DNA of 6,452 nt, taken from NCBI GenBank assembly GCA_964553775.1, contig CAZKLU010000087.1, positions 1 to 6,452 on the forward strand, written 5' to 3'. This document shows positions 1-6,306 of the stretch, one piece after another. A program made the translations under genes and the position numbers. Source of the stretch: RUG626 sp964553775. GTDB taxonomy: Bacteria; Bacillota; Clostridia; Oscillospirales; Oscillospiraceae. Below the pieces are notes generated by a model. The model had not been told where the DNA came from. It ran no database searches and saw nothing but the letters and a program-made list of their open reading frames with translations. Numbering within the stretch: the first letter of the stretch is position 1; each line of letters starts with the position of its first letter.

Positions 1-1372
1 TCGTGAGTTCGACTTCGATATGTTGCTTGACATTGAGTTTGGACAATAAGCACACCGTCTCCACACACGCCGTTCCTGGGAACATATCGCCCGCCACAGC
101 TTTTGCGGCATAGTAGCCGCAGTCCGCGAAAATGCGGAGATCCCTTGCCAGCGTCGCGGGGTTGCACGACATATAAACTACCCTTTGCGGCTCCATAGCG
201 GCTATAAGCTGCGGCGCGTTCGTCGCAAGTCCCTTTCTCGGCGGGTTCACCACAACAACGTCTGGTTTCGACCCACTCTCCGTCAGCCCCCTCAGCGCAT
301 CCGCGGCATCAGAGCATATAAACCTCACATTTTCAATGCCGTTTTCCCTCGCGCAGGCTCTCGCGCTCTCAACCGCGCTGCCGACTATCTCAACGCCTGT
401 TGCCTCCGCACAGTACCTCGACATGATCTGCGTCATCGTTCCCGTGCCGCAATATAAATCAAGGAGCCTCGTATCATCGCGAAGCTCCGCGTACTCAACA
501 GCTTTCATATAAAGACGCTCCGCCATCGGAGTGTTCACCTGATAAAACGAATCGGGTGTGAGCCGGAAATTCAAGCCGCACAGTGTATCATTTATATAAC
601 CGCGCCCCCATAAAGTCTCGTACCTGTCTCCTAAAACAGTGTCCCCTCGGCTGCCGTTTATGCTGCGAAGAACACCGACTGTCCCATCAACATGGCGAAG
701 AGCATCTATAAGCCCTCTAAGGCTCCGGAGGTTTCCGGAGCCGGTAACAATTACGATCTGTCCCTCACGCGAACGTGTGCCGAACCTGCAAAAAAGTCTG
801 CGGACTCCATGACCATCGTCATCAAAGCACGGTATTTTGAACCTGTTCATCGCGTCTCGTAAAGCTGCTGCGGCGCGTTTTGCGTACTCCGACTCAAGAG
901 CGCAGTCCGGCGCGGAGACAAGCTCATGTGTTCTGGGTCTATAAAATCCCGTGACAATTTTCCCGTTCTCGCGCCCGACAGTGTATATAGTCTTGTTGCG
1001 GTACCCCGTGACCTCACCATCGGTGAGTATCTCTCCAACCGTTAAATCAAGGCCGCCAATTCTCTGAAGCGCGTCATTGACCTTCTGGCACTTGAAACGC
1101 AGCTCCTCCGCCCTGTCCATGTGTCTCACGCCGCACCCGCCGCACTTTCCGTAGATGGGGCAACCGGGCGCGGCTCTGTGCGGTGATGGCGTTATGATCC
1201 TCTCGACCCTGCCGTATGATACGTTGGAACCAACCTTCAAAACGCGAATCTCGCACCGCTCACCCGCTAAAAGATTCTTTACGAAAACAACCCGACCGTC
1301 ACTTTTTACAACTCCCAAAGCGTCACTTGTGTAGCCGGTACATTCACCGGTAAATATATCATTCTTTCTCAC
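1..1372 (-). CDS. rlmD: 23S rRNA (uracil-C5)-methyltransferase RlmD, 3' end cut by window edge
   Basis: TrmA/RumA-family enzyme that transfers a methyl group from SAM to C5 of a uridine in 23S rRNA (U1939 in E. coli for RlmD). Visible: an N-terminal TRAM-like beta-barrel region (about residues 1-62); the [4Fe-4S] cysteine pattern C71-x5-C77-x2-C80 with a fourth candidate at C157; the SAM-binding motif DLYCGTG (305-311); NPPRKG (376-381); and the catalytic motif SCNPATLARDL with nucleophile C403. ETVCLL follows at about 438. The GTG start is chosen because GGGGAGGA lies 10 bases upstream, no in-frame ATG occurs earlier, and a stop is in frame at about 1430. The frame is still open at base 1 after 457 codons. 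The family core is nearly complete there, so the missing part is probably a C-terminal tail beginning SKLNVKQHIEVEL, as I recall in clostridial homologues. It lies 103 bases after clpE, probably cotranscribed. Asn replaces the Asp often seen in the DPPR-type motif. Substrate position is inferred from family; the paralogue RlmCD is possible. Confidence 0.93.
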   Translation of the reverse strand, partial: MRKNDIFTGECTGYTSDALGVVKSDGRVVFVKNLLAGERCEIRVLKVGSNVSYGRVERIITPSPHRAAPGCPIYGKCGGCGVRHMDRAEELRFKCQKVNDALQRIGGLDLTVGEILTDGEVTGYRNKTIYTVGRENGKIVTGFYRPRTHELVSAPDCALESEYAKRAAAALRDAMNRFKIPCFDDDGHGVRRLFCRFGTRSREGQIVIVTGSGNLRSLRGLIDALRHVDGTVGVLRSINGSRGDTVLGDRYETLWGRGYINDTLCGLNFRLTPDSFYQVNTPMAERLYMKAVEYAELRDDTRLLDLYCGTGTMTQIMSRYCAEATGVEIVGSAVESARACARENGIENVRFICSDAADALRGLTESGSKPDVVVVNPPRKGLATNAPQLIAAMEPQRVVYMSCNPATLARDLRIFADCGYYAAKAVAGDMFPGTACVETVCLLSKLNVKQHIEVELT

Positions 1373-1475
1373 GACAAGCCGTTCCTCCCCATCAATGAGA
1401 ATTATTCTGATCTTTCGGCTCCACAAAAATCAATATTTAATTGAACTCCGTGTATTCCTGTCCTTTCGCGGGTAC
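1373..1475 (-). other. clpE-rlmD spacer without a convincing terminator
   Basis: This 103-base gap holds the rlmD ribosome binding site. There is only a 4-bp inverted repeat (CAAT/ATTG) near 1430-1443 followed by five T, too weak to call a terminator. Directly after the clpE TAA the same frame stays open for 12 codons and reads VPAKGQEYTEFN before another TAA at 1437-1439. I see no promoter, so rlmD probably depends on read-through transcription from clpE. Confidence 0.5.
1382..1390 (-). promoter_or_regulatory. Ribosome binding site deciding the GTG start of rlmD
   Basis: GGGGAGGAA on the minus strand is a strong Shine-Dalgarno match with GGAGG 11 bases before the GTG at 1372. It is the only good site near the beginning of the conserved reading frame and rules out earlier TTG codons in the frame. 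Confidence 0.75.
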
Positions 1476-3803
1476 TTAAAGCATTAACACTATTACATTC
1501 CCGTTTTCAACCGTCACGCCGAGCTTAGTTATCTCCCTGTCGTAGTTCTTTATCATCTCCGACGCTACCTTATCCTCTATATCCTTCTGTATGGTTCTGC
1601 GAAGATTCCTCGCGCCGTACTCTATCGAGTATGACTTTTTCGTGAGATAATCAAGCACACTGTCATCATATGTCAGCGTTATCGCCCGCTCCGCAAGGCT
1701 GTCACGAAGCTCAGACATCATAAGACCCGCTATCTCGCGGATGTTCTTCTCTGTCAGATGGTTAAAATGCACGACCTCATCTACACGGTTTATAAACTCA
1801 GGTCTCAGGAAATCGCGGAGTGCCTTCATCGCTTTCTCCTTGTCCATATCGTCCACAGTGCCGCCAAAGCCGACTGTTCCGGAACCTTTCTTGTCGCTTC
1901 CGGCGTTTGTTGTCATTATTATTATCGTGTTCTCAAAATTTACCGTTCTTCCATGCGCGTCGGTTATGTGACCGTCATCAAGAATTTGCAGCAGTATGTT
2001 CATTACATCCGGGTGCGCTTTCTCTATCTCATCGAACAGTATAACCGAGTACGGACGGCGGCGAATCTTTTCGGTAAGCTGCCCCGCCTCATCGTAGCCA
2101 ACGTAACCCGGGGGCGATCCGATTATGCGCGATACCGAAAACTTCTCCATGAACTCTGACATATCGAGTCTTATAAGCGACTCAGGTGCCTGGAACATAT
2201 CCTCCGCAAGACGCTTCACAAGCTCCGTCTTTCCAACACCTGTCGAGCCGACAAATATGAAGCTCACCGGCTTATGCTTCGGCGATATACCGACACGGTT
2301 GCGCTTTATTGCGGAGCATATAGTGTCCACCGCCTCGTCCTGCCCGATTATGTGCTGCTTCAGACGCTTGTCAAGCTCTGAAAGTCTCTTCTGCTCACTC
2401 TCGCATATACTTGACGCGGGTATCTTAGTCCACAGCTCTATTATATGCGCCAAATTGTCGATTTTCAGCTCCGGAGCGTCCGCCGAACAGATCTGAACCT
2501 GCTCATCCGCCAATACGCTCTCACGACCGCGCAGATTTGCTAAACGCTCAAAGCTCTCATTGTCATAATTGCCGTTCTTATTCTTGGACTTTTCAAGTAT
2601 AAGGTCGCGCTCCTTCGCTATATCGCCAAGCTCCTTATCTATATCAGCCAGACGCGCATAATTTTTATTCTTCAGATTAACATCGGAACACGCCTCATCA
2701 ATGAGGTCGATCGCCTTGTCCGGCAGGAACCTGTCGGTTATATACCGCTCAGACAGAATCACCGCCTGCCTGCACATCGCGTCGGGAATTTTCACCTGAT
2801 GGAACATCTCATAATAGTGCGCCACTCCCTTGACAATTTTGATCGACTCCTCAACGCTCGGCTCCGCGACAGTGACAGGCTGGAAACGCCGTTCAAGAGC
2901 GGCATCCCTCTCAATGTGCTTGCGGTACTCGGTGAATGTTGTCGCGCCGATCACCTGAATCTCGCCCCTTGAAAGGGCGGGCTTCAGAATATTGGCGGCA
3001 TTCATCGACCCCTCCGCGTCTCCCGCTCCGACAAGGCTGTGAACCTCATCGATAACAAGGATTATATTGCCGTCCTTCTTTATCTCCTCGATAAGCCCCT
3101 TCATGCGCGACTCAAACTGCCCGCGGAACTGCGTTCCGGCAACCAGAGATGTGAGATCCAGAAGGTATACCTCCTTATTGCGGAGCTTATACGGCACATC
3201 GCCCTCGTTTATGCGAATAGCAAGTCCCTCCGCGATCGCCGTCTTGCCGACACCCGGTTCGCCTATGAGACAGGGGTTATTTTTCTGGCGGCGGTTCAGG
3301 ATCTGAATTACGCGCTCCATCTCCTCATCGCGTCCGATTATGCGGTCGAGCTTTCCCTCCCTTGCGCGATTCGTGAGAGAAATGCAGTAGCTGTCAAGGT
3401 ACTTGCGCTTCTTTTCACGGTCACGCGGTTCGCGGTTCGGCTTCTTCTCAGACTTTTGATCCTGTGAACTGGCGTCTGATCCGCTGAAAAGACGGCTGAG
3501 AAACGGGAATGTCGCGGTATTTCCAACATCGCTGTCATCCTCATCATCGTCTTCGTCCTCGTCATCCTCCGTAACAGCAAGCTCTTCCGCTCCGCCGAAC
3601 GCACCCATCATCTCATCCGACAGGTTTTCAATGTCATCGTCGCTTATGCCCATTTTCTTCAGCATATCATCGACGGGCTTTATATTAAGCTCTCTCGCAC
3701 ATTTTAAGCACAGTCCCTCGTTTGAGGGTACCCCGTTTTCAATTTTCGTTATAAAGATCACCGCCACGTTTTTATGGCAGCGTCCGCAAATTGTAGGCTG
3801 CAT
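1476..3803 (-). CDS. clpE: ATP-dependent Clp unfoldase, ClpE type (zinc finger, two AAA+ modules)
   Basis: HSP100 ring ATPase of 775 residues that unfolds substrates and feeds them to ClpP in the cytoplasm. Order: an N-terminal treble-clef-like zinc finger (C6-x2-C9, C32-x2-C35); an acidic stretch (about 79-92) and a charged linker to about 135; AAA+ module 1 with Walker A GEPGVGKT (181-188), Walker B ILVIDE (248-253), pore loop GTQFRG with F226, and ALERRF (302-307); a short helical middle region (about 380-430); AAA+ module 2 with Walker A GSTGVGKT (519-526), pore loop GYVGY (566-570), Walker B VILFDE (587-592), INRVDE (671-676) and sensor-2 GARNLRR (730-736). VGFG (644-647) sits where the ClpP-docking loop of ClpC/ClpE is found, so ClpP is the likely partner. 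The zinc finger replaces the double Clp_N domain of ClpC, which is why I call ClpE. The ATG has AAGGGAG 10 bases upstream. No CtsR-type operator was seen; it is probably expressed with cvpA. Confidence 0.96.
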   Translation of the reverse strand: MQPTICGRCHKNVAVIFITKIENGVPSNEGLCLKCARELNIKPVDDMLKKMGISDDDIENLSDEMMGAFGGAEELAVTEDDEDEDDDEDDSDVGNTATFPFLSRLFSGSDASSQDQKSEKKPNREPRDREKKRKYLDSYCISLTNRAREGKLDRIIGRDEEMERVIQILNRRQKNNPCLIGEPGVGKTAIAEGLAIRINEGDVPYKLRNKEVYLLDLTSLVAGTQFRGQFESRMKGLIEEIKKDGNIILVIDEVHSLVGAGDAEGSMNAANILKPALSRGEIQVIGATTFTEYRKHIERDAALERRFQPVTVAEPSVEESIKIVKGVAHYYEMFHQVKIPDAMCRQAVILSERYITDRFLPDKAIDLIDEACSDVNLKNKNYARLADIDKELGDIAKERDLILEKSKNKNGNYDNESFERLANLRGRESVLADEQVQICSADAPELKIDNLAHIIELWTKIPASSICESEQKRLSELDKRLKQHIIGQDEAVDTICSAIKRNRVGISPKHKPVSFIFVGSTGVGKTELVKRLAEDMFQAPESLIRLDMSEFMEKFSVSRIIGSPPGYVGYDEAGQLTEKIRRRPYSVILFDEIEKAHPDVMNILLQILDDGHITDAHGRTVNFENTIIIMTTNAGSDKKGSGTVGFGGTVDDMDKEKAMKALRDFLRPEFINRVDEVVHFNHLTEKNIREIAGLMMSELRDSLAERAITLTYDDSVLDYLTKKSYSIEYGARNLRRTIQKDIEDKVASEMIKNYDREITKLGVTVENGNVIVLML

Positions 3804-3813
3804 TCAAATGTAT

Positions 3814-3820
3814 CTCCCTT
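3814..3820 (-). promoter_or_regulatory. Ribosome binding site of clpE
   Basis: AAGGGAG precedes the clpE ATG (3801-3803) by 10 bases. It lies inside codons 66-68 of the small frame at 3758-4015. If that frame is translated, ribosomes would pass over this site and the clpE start. Confidence 0.7.
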
Positions 3821-3900
3821 ACTGATCAAAATATACTCGCGATCCACAACATATTTGCGTTTATGTTTAACCGCGAAAACAGGTTTTGGAGCCTCCTTAT

Positions 3901-3943
3901 CACGCTGAAGCCGCAAAAGAAAGCTTCTGGAAATTTCAGCGTG
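3901..3943 (-). repeat. Inverted repeat with 9-bp arms in the cvpA-clpE spacer
   Basis: CACGCTGAA (3901-3909) and TTCAGCGTG (3935-3943) are perfect inverted copies separated by 25 bases. An inner GAAGC/GCTTC pair (3907-3911, 3923-3927) competes with the long arms. No T-tract follows on either strand, so this is not a standard terminator. It falls within the interrupted small frame and could be incidental. Confidence 0.5.
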
Positions 3944-4011
3944 CCAATGCCGTGCGCCGATCTACCTGAATCGCTCCGGTTCTGAAAGCTTTTCGGTTTT
4001 GGGCAAAGCTG

Positions 4012-4731
4012 TCATATCATTAAAAATTCAGCGAGGCGGTTCTCGCTCACAAGCTTGCCGAAGATGTGAGTCTTTGACAGAATTTCGTCTGAGAAGATGA
4101 TCCCCATGTATCGGCAAAGGCACGTTATTGTTACCACAATAAGCACTCCCCGCACAATTCCGAGAAGCGCGCCGGATATGTGGTTCAGGTTCTCATGTCC
4201 CGGTATTCCAAATGACAGATCGAGCACATTACTCACCACTGAGAAAACTATCATTATCAAAATAAACGCTATCGCGAATATTACAATATAACACACTCTC
4301 TCGCAAAAAAAATCCACCAGAACATTCAGAACTCTCTCTTCCGTCTCATCAACGCGGTCGGCTATCTCCTCCGACAGCTCCTGAGCCGCGCCCTCGGTGA
4401 AGCTGAGCTTTCTCAATATTGCCTCCGATTCTCTCTCAGGATAGACAATATCGCCGGCGGTTATCTCCGATTCCGGCACAAAGTCCGTTGTCTTGCCGCT
4501 CACATAGTCGCGGAGACTGCTGTCCAGACTGTCAACAAGACCGGTAGCGAACGGCTCCAGCATTCCCGTAAATTCACTTGAGTACGCCGTTGATATTATA
4601 TGCGCCCCAAACAGTGCTACAACCACCGCTAATATACCGCACATACCGTTTATTATCCCTGTCCTGAACCCGCGCCACGCGCAGAACAGCACTATAGCAA
4701 TCAGTGATAAATCAAGGATGTGGCTCACCAT
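4012..4731 (-). CDS. CvpA-family integral membrane protein
   Basis: Membrane protein of 239 residues related to colicin V production protein CvpA. Family members have about four transmembrane helices and a poorly defined envelope role. Hydrophobic segments lie at about 5-19, 25-47, 147-170 and 187-205. The family signatures are clear: a first helix ending in AWRGFRTGII (18-27), and LNHISGALLGIVRGVLIV (182-199) near the last helix. Residues 50-145 form a long, acidic, soluble loop, so the protein is longer than E. coli CvpA (about 160 residues), as is common in Clostridia. The ATG has GAGGAGGGG upstream with 7 bases of spacing. It follows the DUF5711-like gene by 159 bases, and its TGA overlaps the start of the interrupted small frame. 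Pairing with another membrane-anchored protein suggests a shared envelope function, but no biochemical activity can be read from the sequence. Confidence 0.88.
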   Translation of the reverse strand: MVSHILDLSLIAIVLFCAWRGFRTGIINGMCGILAVVVALFGAHIISTAYSSEFTGMLEPFATGLVDSLDSSLRDYVSGKTTDFVPESEITAGDIVYPERESEAILRKLSFTEGAAQELSEEIADRVDETEERVLNVLVDFFCERVCYIVIFAIAFILIMIVFSVVSNVLDLSFGIPGHENLNHISGALLGIVRGVLIVVTITCLCRYMGIIFSDEILSKTHIFGKLVSENRLAEFLMI

Positions 4732-4736
4732 TTCTG

Positions 4737-4745
4737 CCCCTCCTC
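4737..4745 (-). promoter_or_regulatory. Ribosome binding site of cvpA
   Basis: GAGGAGGGG, a strong Shine-Dalgarno match, with GGAGG 7 bases before the ATG. Its first two bases overlap the TGA (4744-4746) ending the short frame in the preceding spacer, an overlap common where adjacent genes are translationally coupled. Confidence 0.8.
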
Positions 4746-4860
4746 ATTCAGAGAAATCAGCCCTCAGCTGGTTTCCGATTTTGTGTCGATCCATGCGCTC
4801 ATCAACGCTTCACGCCGCTTTCGATGAAAAATATTTCACTCTGTCAAATGGTACATTCAC
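4744..4860 (-). other. Possible short reading frame, interrupted by TGA, in the DUF5711-cvpA spacer
   Basis: A GTG at 4858-4860 is preceded by AAAGGGAG with 9 bases of spacing. It opens MNVPFDRVKYFSSKAA before a TGA at 4810-4812. The same frame continues as SVDERMDRHKIGNQLRADFSE to a TGA at 4744-4746 that abuts the cvpA ribosome binding site. The frame is also that of the upstream DUF5711-like gene, whose TGA is at 4891-4893. Real peptide, decayed gene or chance cannot be separated here; the pieces are only 16 and 21 codons. No family was recognised. Confidence 0.2.
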
Positions 4861-4890
4861 CGTCTTTCGCTCCCTTTGCCGCCGCGCTTC

Positions 4891-5994
4891 TCATTCTGCT
4901 GATGTGTCCTCCACAGGCTCCGCGTGAGCTGAGAACGCGCCGGCTGTTATTACACTACCGGAATCTGTATAAATGACCCGTTCCGCGCCGTCAGTGCCGA
5001 GAATCTCGATACTGCCGAGGTATTTATCGTACACACGGACGCTGTCAGAGAAGAGAACGGCGATACCCTTTGAGGATGCCGACATACAGACGGCATTGTC
5101 CGGCAGAGTTATCTGTCCGATGACTTCCCCCGAACGGTTGACTGTTATAAGATCCTCGCCGCCGCCCATCTGAAAATCGCTCAATATGAAAGCGGCGAAG
5201 CTATCCTTAACGTCAAAGTCAACAAGATATTTATCAGAGAAGTCGTACACCGAGATCTCGCGGAGATTCCCGTCAAGCCACACAGCGTAATCGGTTGTTA
5301 TAAAAGCGATGTACCCGCCGCTGTACACGGCACCGACAGCTATGCCGGAGCAGTCGTAACGCGCTTTTACATCCTCCGCGTCAAGAGAATATTTCACCAG
5401 ATGGCTGCCGGTATTGCCTATAGTCACAGCTATGAACTCGCTGTCGCCGATAACTTGAGCGGAGAGAAGTCTCGCGGAACCGGAATACCACTTGTAAATA
5501 GCTGTTCCGTTCCTGTTATATACGGTGACGGAGCCGAGATAACCGCTCTCCTGCGTCGATAGGGCGAGGTAGCCGTCACTGTTGACGTTCGCGGAGATGA
5601 TAGCGTAATCCGGAGCCAGGCTAAACAGAATACCGTCTCCGTTGAAAAATAAAAGTGAATTGCCGCCAATGTCATATACCGCGCCGTAGCTGCCATCTGA
5701 CGTGAGCCGAGGCTCACTGTATGAGTATGTCTGTGAAAATATCTCATCGCCGTCGGAACCGAAAACGACGAGATCCGTGTTGGACGCGGCGGCGAAGCAG
5801 TCTCCAAGAACCGCGAACGCGCCGCCGGAACAGTTATCATAATAGTAGTCGGATTTCATTTCCGCATAGCCCGACACGCCCAAAAGCTCCAGAATATTGT
5901 CGTGCATCAGAACTATAGCCAATGCTGCGGTGAAAACAGCCGTCAAAACGAGAACGGTCAGGATTTTCTTGAATATGCCTTTATTTTTTTCCAT
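4891..5994 (-). CDS. DUF5711-like protein: N-terminal membrane anchor plus beta-propeller-like ectodomain
   Basis: Protein of 367 residues with a positive N-terminus (KNKGIFKK), one hydrophobic helix at about 11-30, and the rest probably outside the cell. This predicts a type II anchored protein; no signal-peptidase or lipobox cysteine site is evident. The large domain is rich in short beta strands separated by Gly/Asp/Ser turns (FGSDGDE, SDGSYGAVYD, NSDGYLALS, NRSGEVIG), a pattern typical of a degenerate beta-propeller. Its overall layout matches what I remember of DUF5711 proteins of Clostridia, including the aromatic YKWYSGSARLL segment (168-178). The C-terminus (about 355-367) is acidic and probably disordered. 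Function is unknown; propellers usually act as binding scaffolds. The ATG is the only candidate before the membrane segment. Its ribosome binding site is weak (AGGG, 9 bases upstream). First gene of the presumed operon, followed by cvpA. Confidence 0.85.
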   Translation of the reverse strand: MEKNKGIFKKILTVLVLTAVFTAALAIVLMHDNILELLGVSGYAEMKSDYYYDNCSGGAFAVLGDCFAAASNTDLVVFGSDGDEIFSQTYSYSEPRLTSDGSYGAVYDIGGNSLLFFNGDGILFSLAPDYAIISANVNSDGYLALSTQESGYLGSVTVYNRNGTAIYKWYSGSARLLSAQVIGDSEFIAVTIGNTGSHLVKYSLDAEDVKARYDCSGIAVGAVYSGGYIAFITTDYAVWLDGNLREISVYDFSDKYLVDFDVKDSFAAFILSDFQMGGGEDLITVNRSGEVIGQITLPDNAVCMSASSKGIAVLFSDSVRVYDKYLGSIEILGTDGAERVIYTDSGSVITAGAFSAHAEPVEDTSAE

Positions 5995-6008
5995 ATCGCA
6001 AAGCCCTA

Positions 6009-6038
6009 ATTATAATAAGAGGATAACGATTCTGACAA
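6009..6038 (-). promoter_or_regulatory. Promoter P3, closest to the DUF5711-like gene
   Basis: TTGTCA (6033-6038) and TATAAT (6009-6014) are separated by 18 bases: 5/6 and 6/6 matches to the sigma-A consensus. The expected start of transcription is about 6002, leaving only about 8 bases before the ATG. Such an mRNA would lack the AGGG at 6004-6007 and be almost leaderless. Confidence 0.55.
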
Positions 6039-6120
6039 AATGCCCGTCCCGGGAGCCTTGTATGCCTGCGGTCTGAACGGCAAGCGAGTATAATCAGCAT
6101 CGAACGATACCCGATTTATG

Positions 6121-6149
6121 ATTATACCACAATATTTGCGAAGTTGCAA
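6121..6149 (-). promoter_or_regulatory. Promoter P2, extended -10 type
   Basis: TTGCAA (6144-6149), 17 bases, then TATAAT (6121-6126) preceded by TGG, which gives the extended -10 form TGnTATAAT. Transcription should begin near 6114 and give a leader of about 120 bases that includes the weak AGGG ribosome binding site. It is the best candidate for the main operon promoter because element match, spacing and leader length are all normal. Confidence 0.65.
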
Positions 6150-6229
6150 CGGTTTTACACTATTTTCAAAGATTTTCTTACCGGCAGACGGGTAAGCGCG
6201 CAAGCGGGCGGGAGCGTGGGACGCGCAGC

Positions 6230-6272
6230 GGCGAAAACCAACCGGAAAGCGGTTCCCGCGCCGTCCGGTTGG
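6230..6272 (-). terminator. Hairpin with short U-tract, possible terminator or attenuator of P1 transcripts
   Basis: On the minus strand CCAACCGGA (6264-6272) and TCCGGTTGG (6238-6246) form a perfect 9-bp stem around 17 bases, inside which GCGG/CCGC can pair again. TTTTC follows the stem directly. The U-tract has only four residues, so termination would be partial. A second fold uses the 3' arm and the U-tract with an upstream segment (6278-6289), which would prevent this hairpin. Confidence 0.38.
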
Positions 6273-6306
6273 ACACGCGGTTGTTTTCGTTAAAACCTTT
6301 TCATAT

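Larger units (their letters stand above)
3758..4015 (-). pseudogene. Small reading frame between cvpA and clpE, interrupted by one in-frame TAG
   Basis: Not recognised. The ATG at 4013-4015 overlaps the cvpA stop as ATGA, the usual arrangement for translational coupling. It reads MTALPKTEKLSEPERFR, then TAG (3962-3964), then 67 sense codons in the same frame to TGA at 3758-3760. The second part includes IGARHWHAEIS and FAVKHKRKYVVDREYIL, which look like ordinary basic, folded protein. Its last 15 codons overlap clpE in another frame, so the natural end may have been nearer 3805. No ATG, GTG or TTG with a ribosome binding site restarts translation just after the TAG. Options: a gene broken by one substitution (CAG or GAG to TAG), a sequencing or assembly error, TAG read-through, or a chance open frame. 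The ATGA overlap favours a real or recently real gene, but no family could be assigned. Confidence 0.42.

Noticed and set aside
1428..1445. Rho-independent terminator between clpE and rlmD
   Set aside because: The stem is only 4 bp of A/T-rich sequence (CAAT/ATTG); the following T5 run is not enough.
1741..3467. Several plus-strand open frames of 76-142 codons opposite clpE
   Set aside because: They lie entirely within the highly conserved clpE coding region on the other strand, with no ribosome binding site or recognisable domain. They are shadows of clpE codon use.
3804..3860. CtsR-like operator or separate promoter for clpE (GATCAAAATA and TATATT)
   Set aside because: Only one half resembles the GGTCAAA heptad and the second repeat is missing. 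The TATATT has no acceptable -35 at 16-18 bases.
3962..3964. Pyrrolysine decoding of the TAG
   Set aside because: No PylS, PylT or methylamine methyltransferase is in view and the product matches no known pyrrolysine protein. A broken gene or base error is simpler.
4780..4812. Selenocysteine insertion at the TGA of the short frame
   Set aside because: The only structure after the TGA is a 5-bp stem with one G-U pair (GCGTT/AGCGC), far smaller than a bacterial SECIS, and no selenoprotein family is recognisable.
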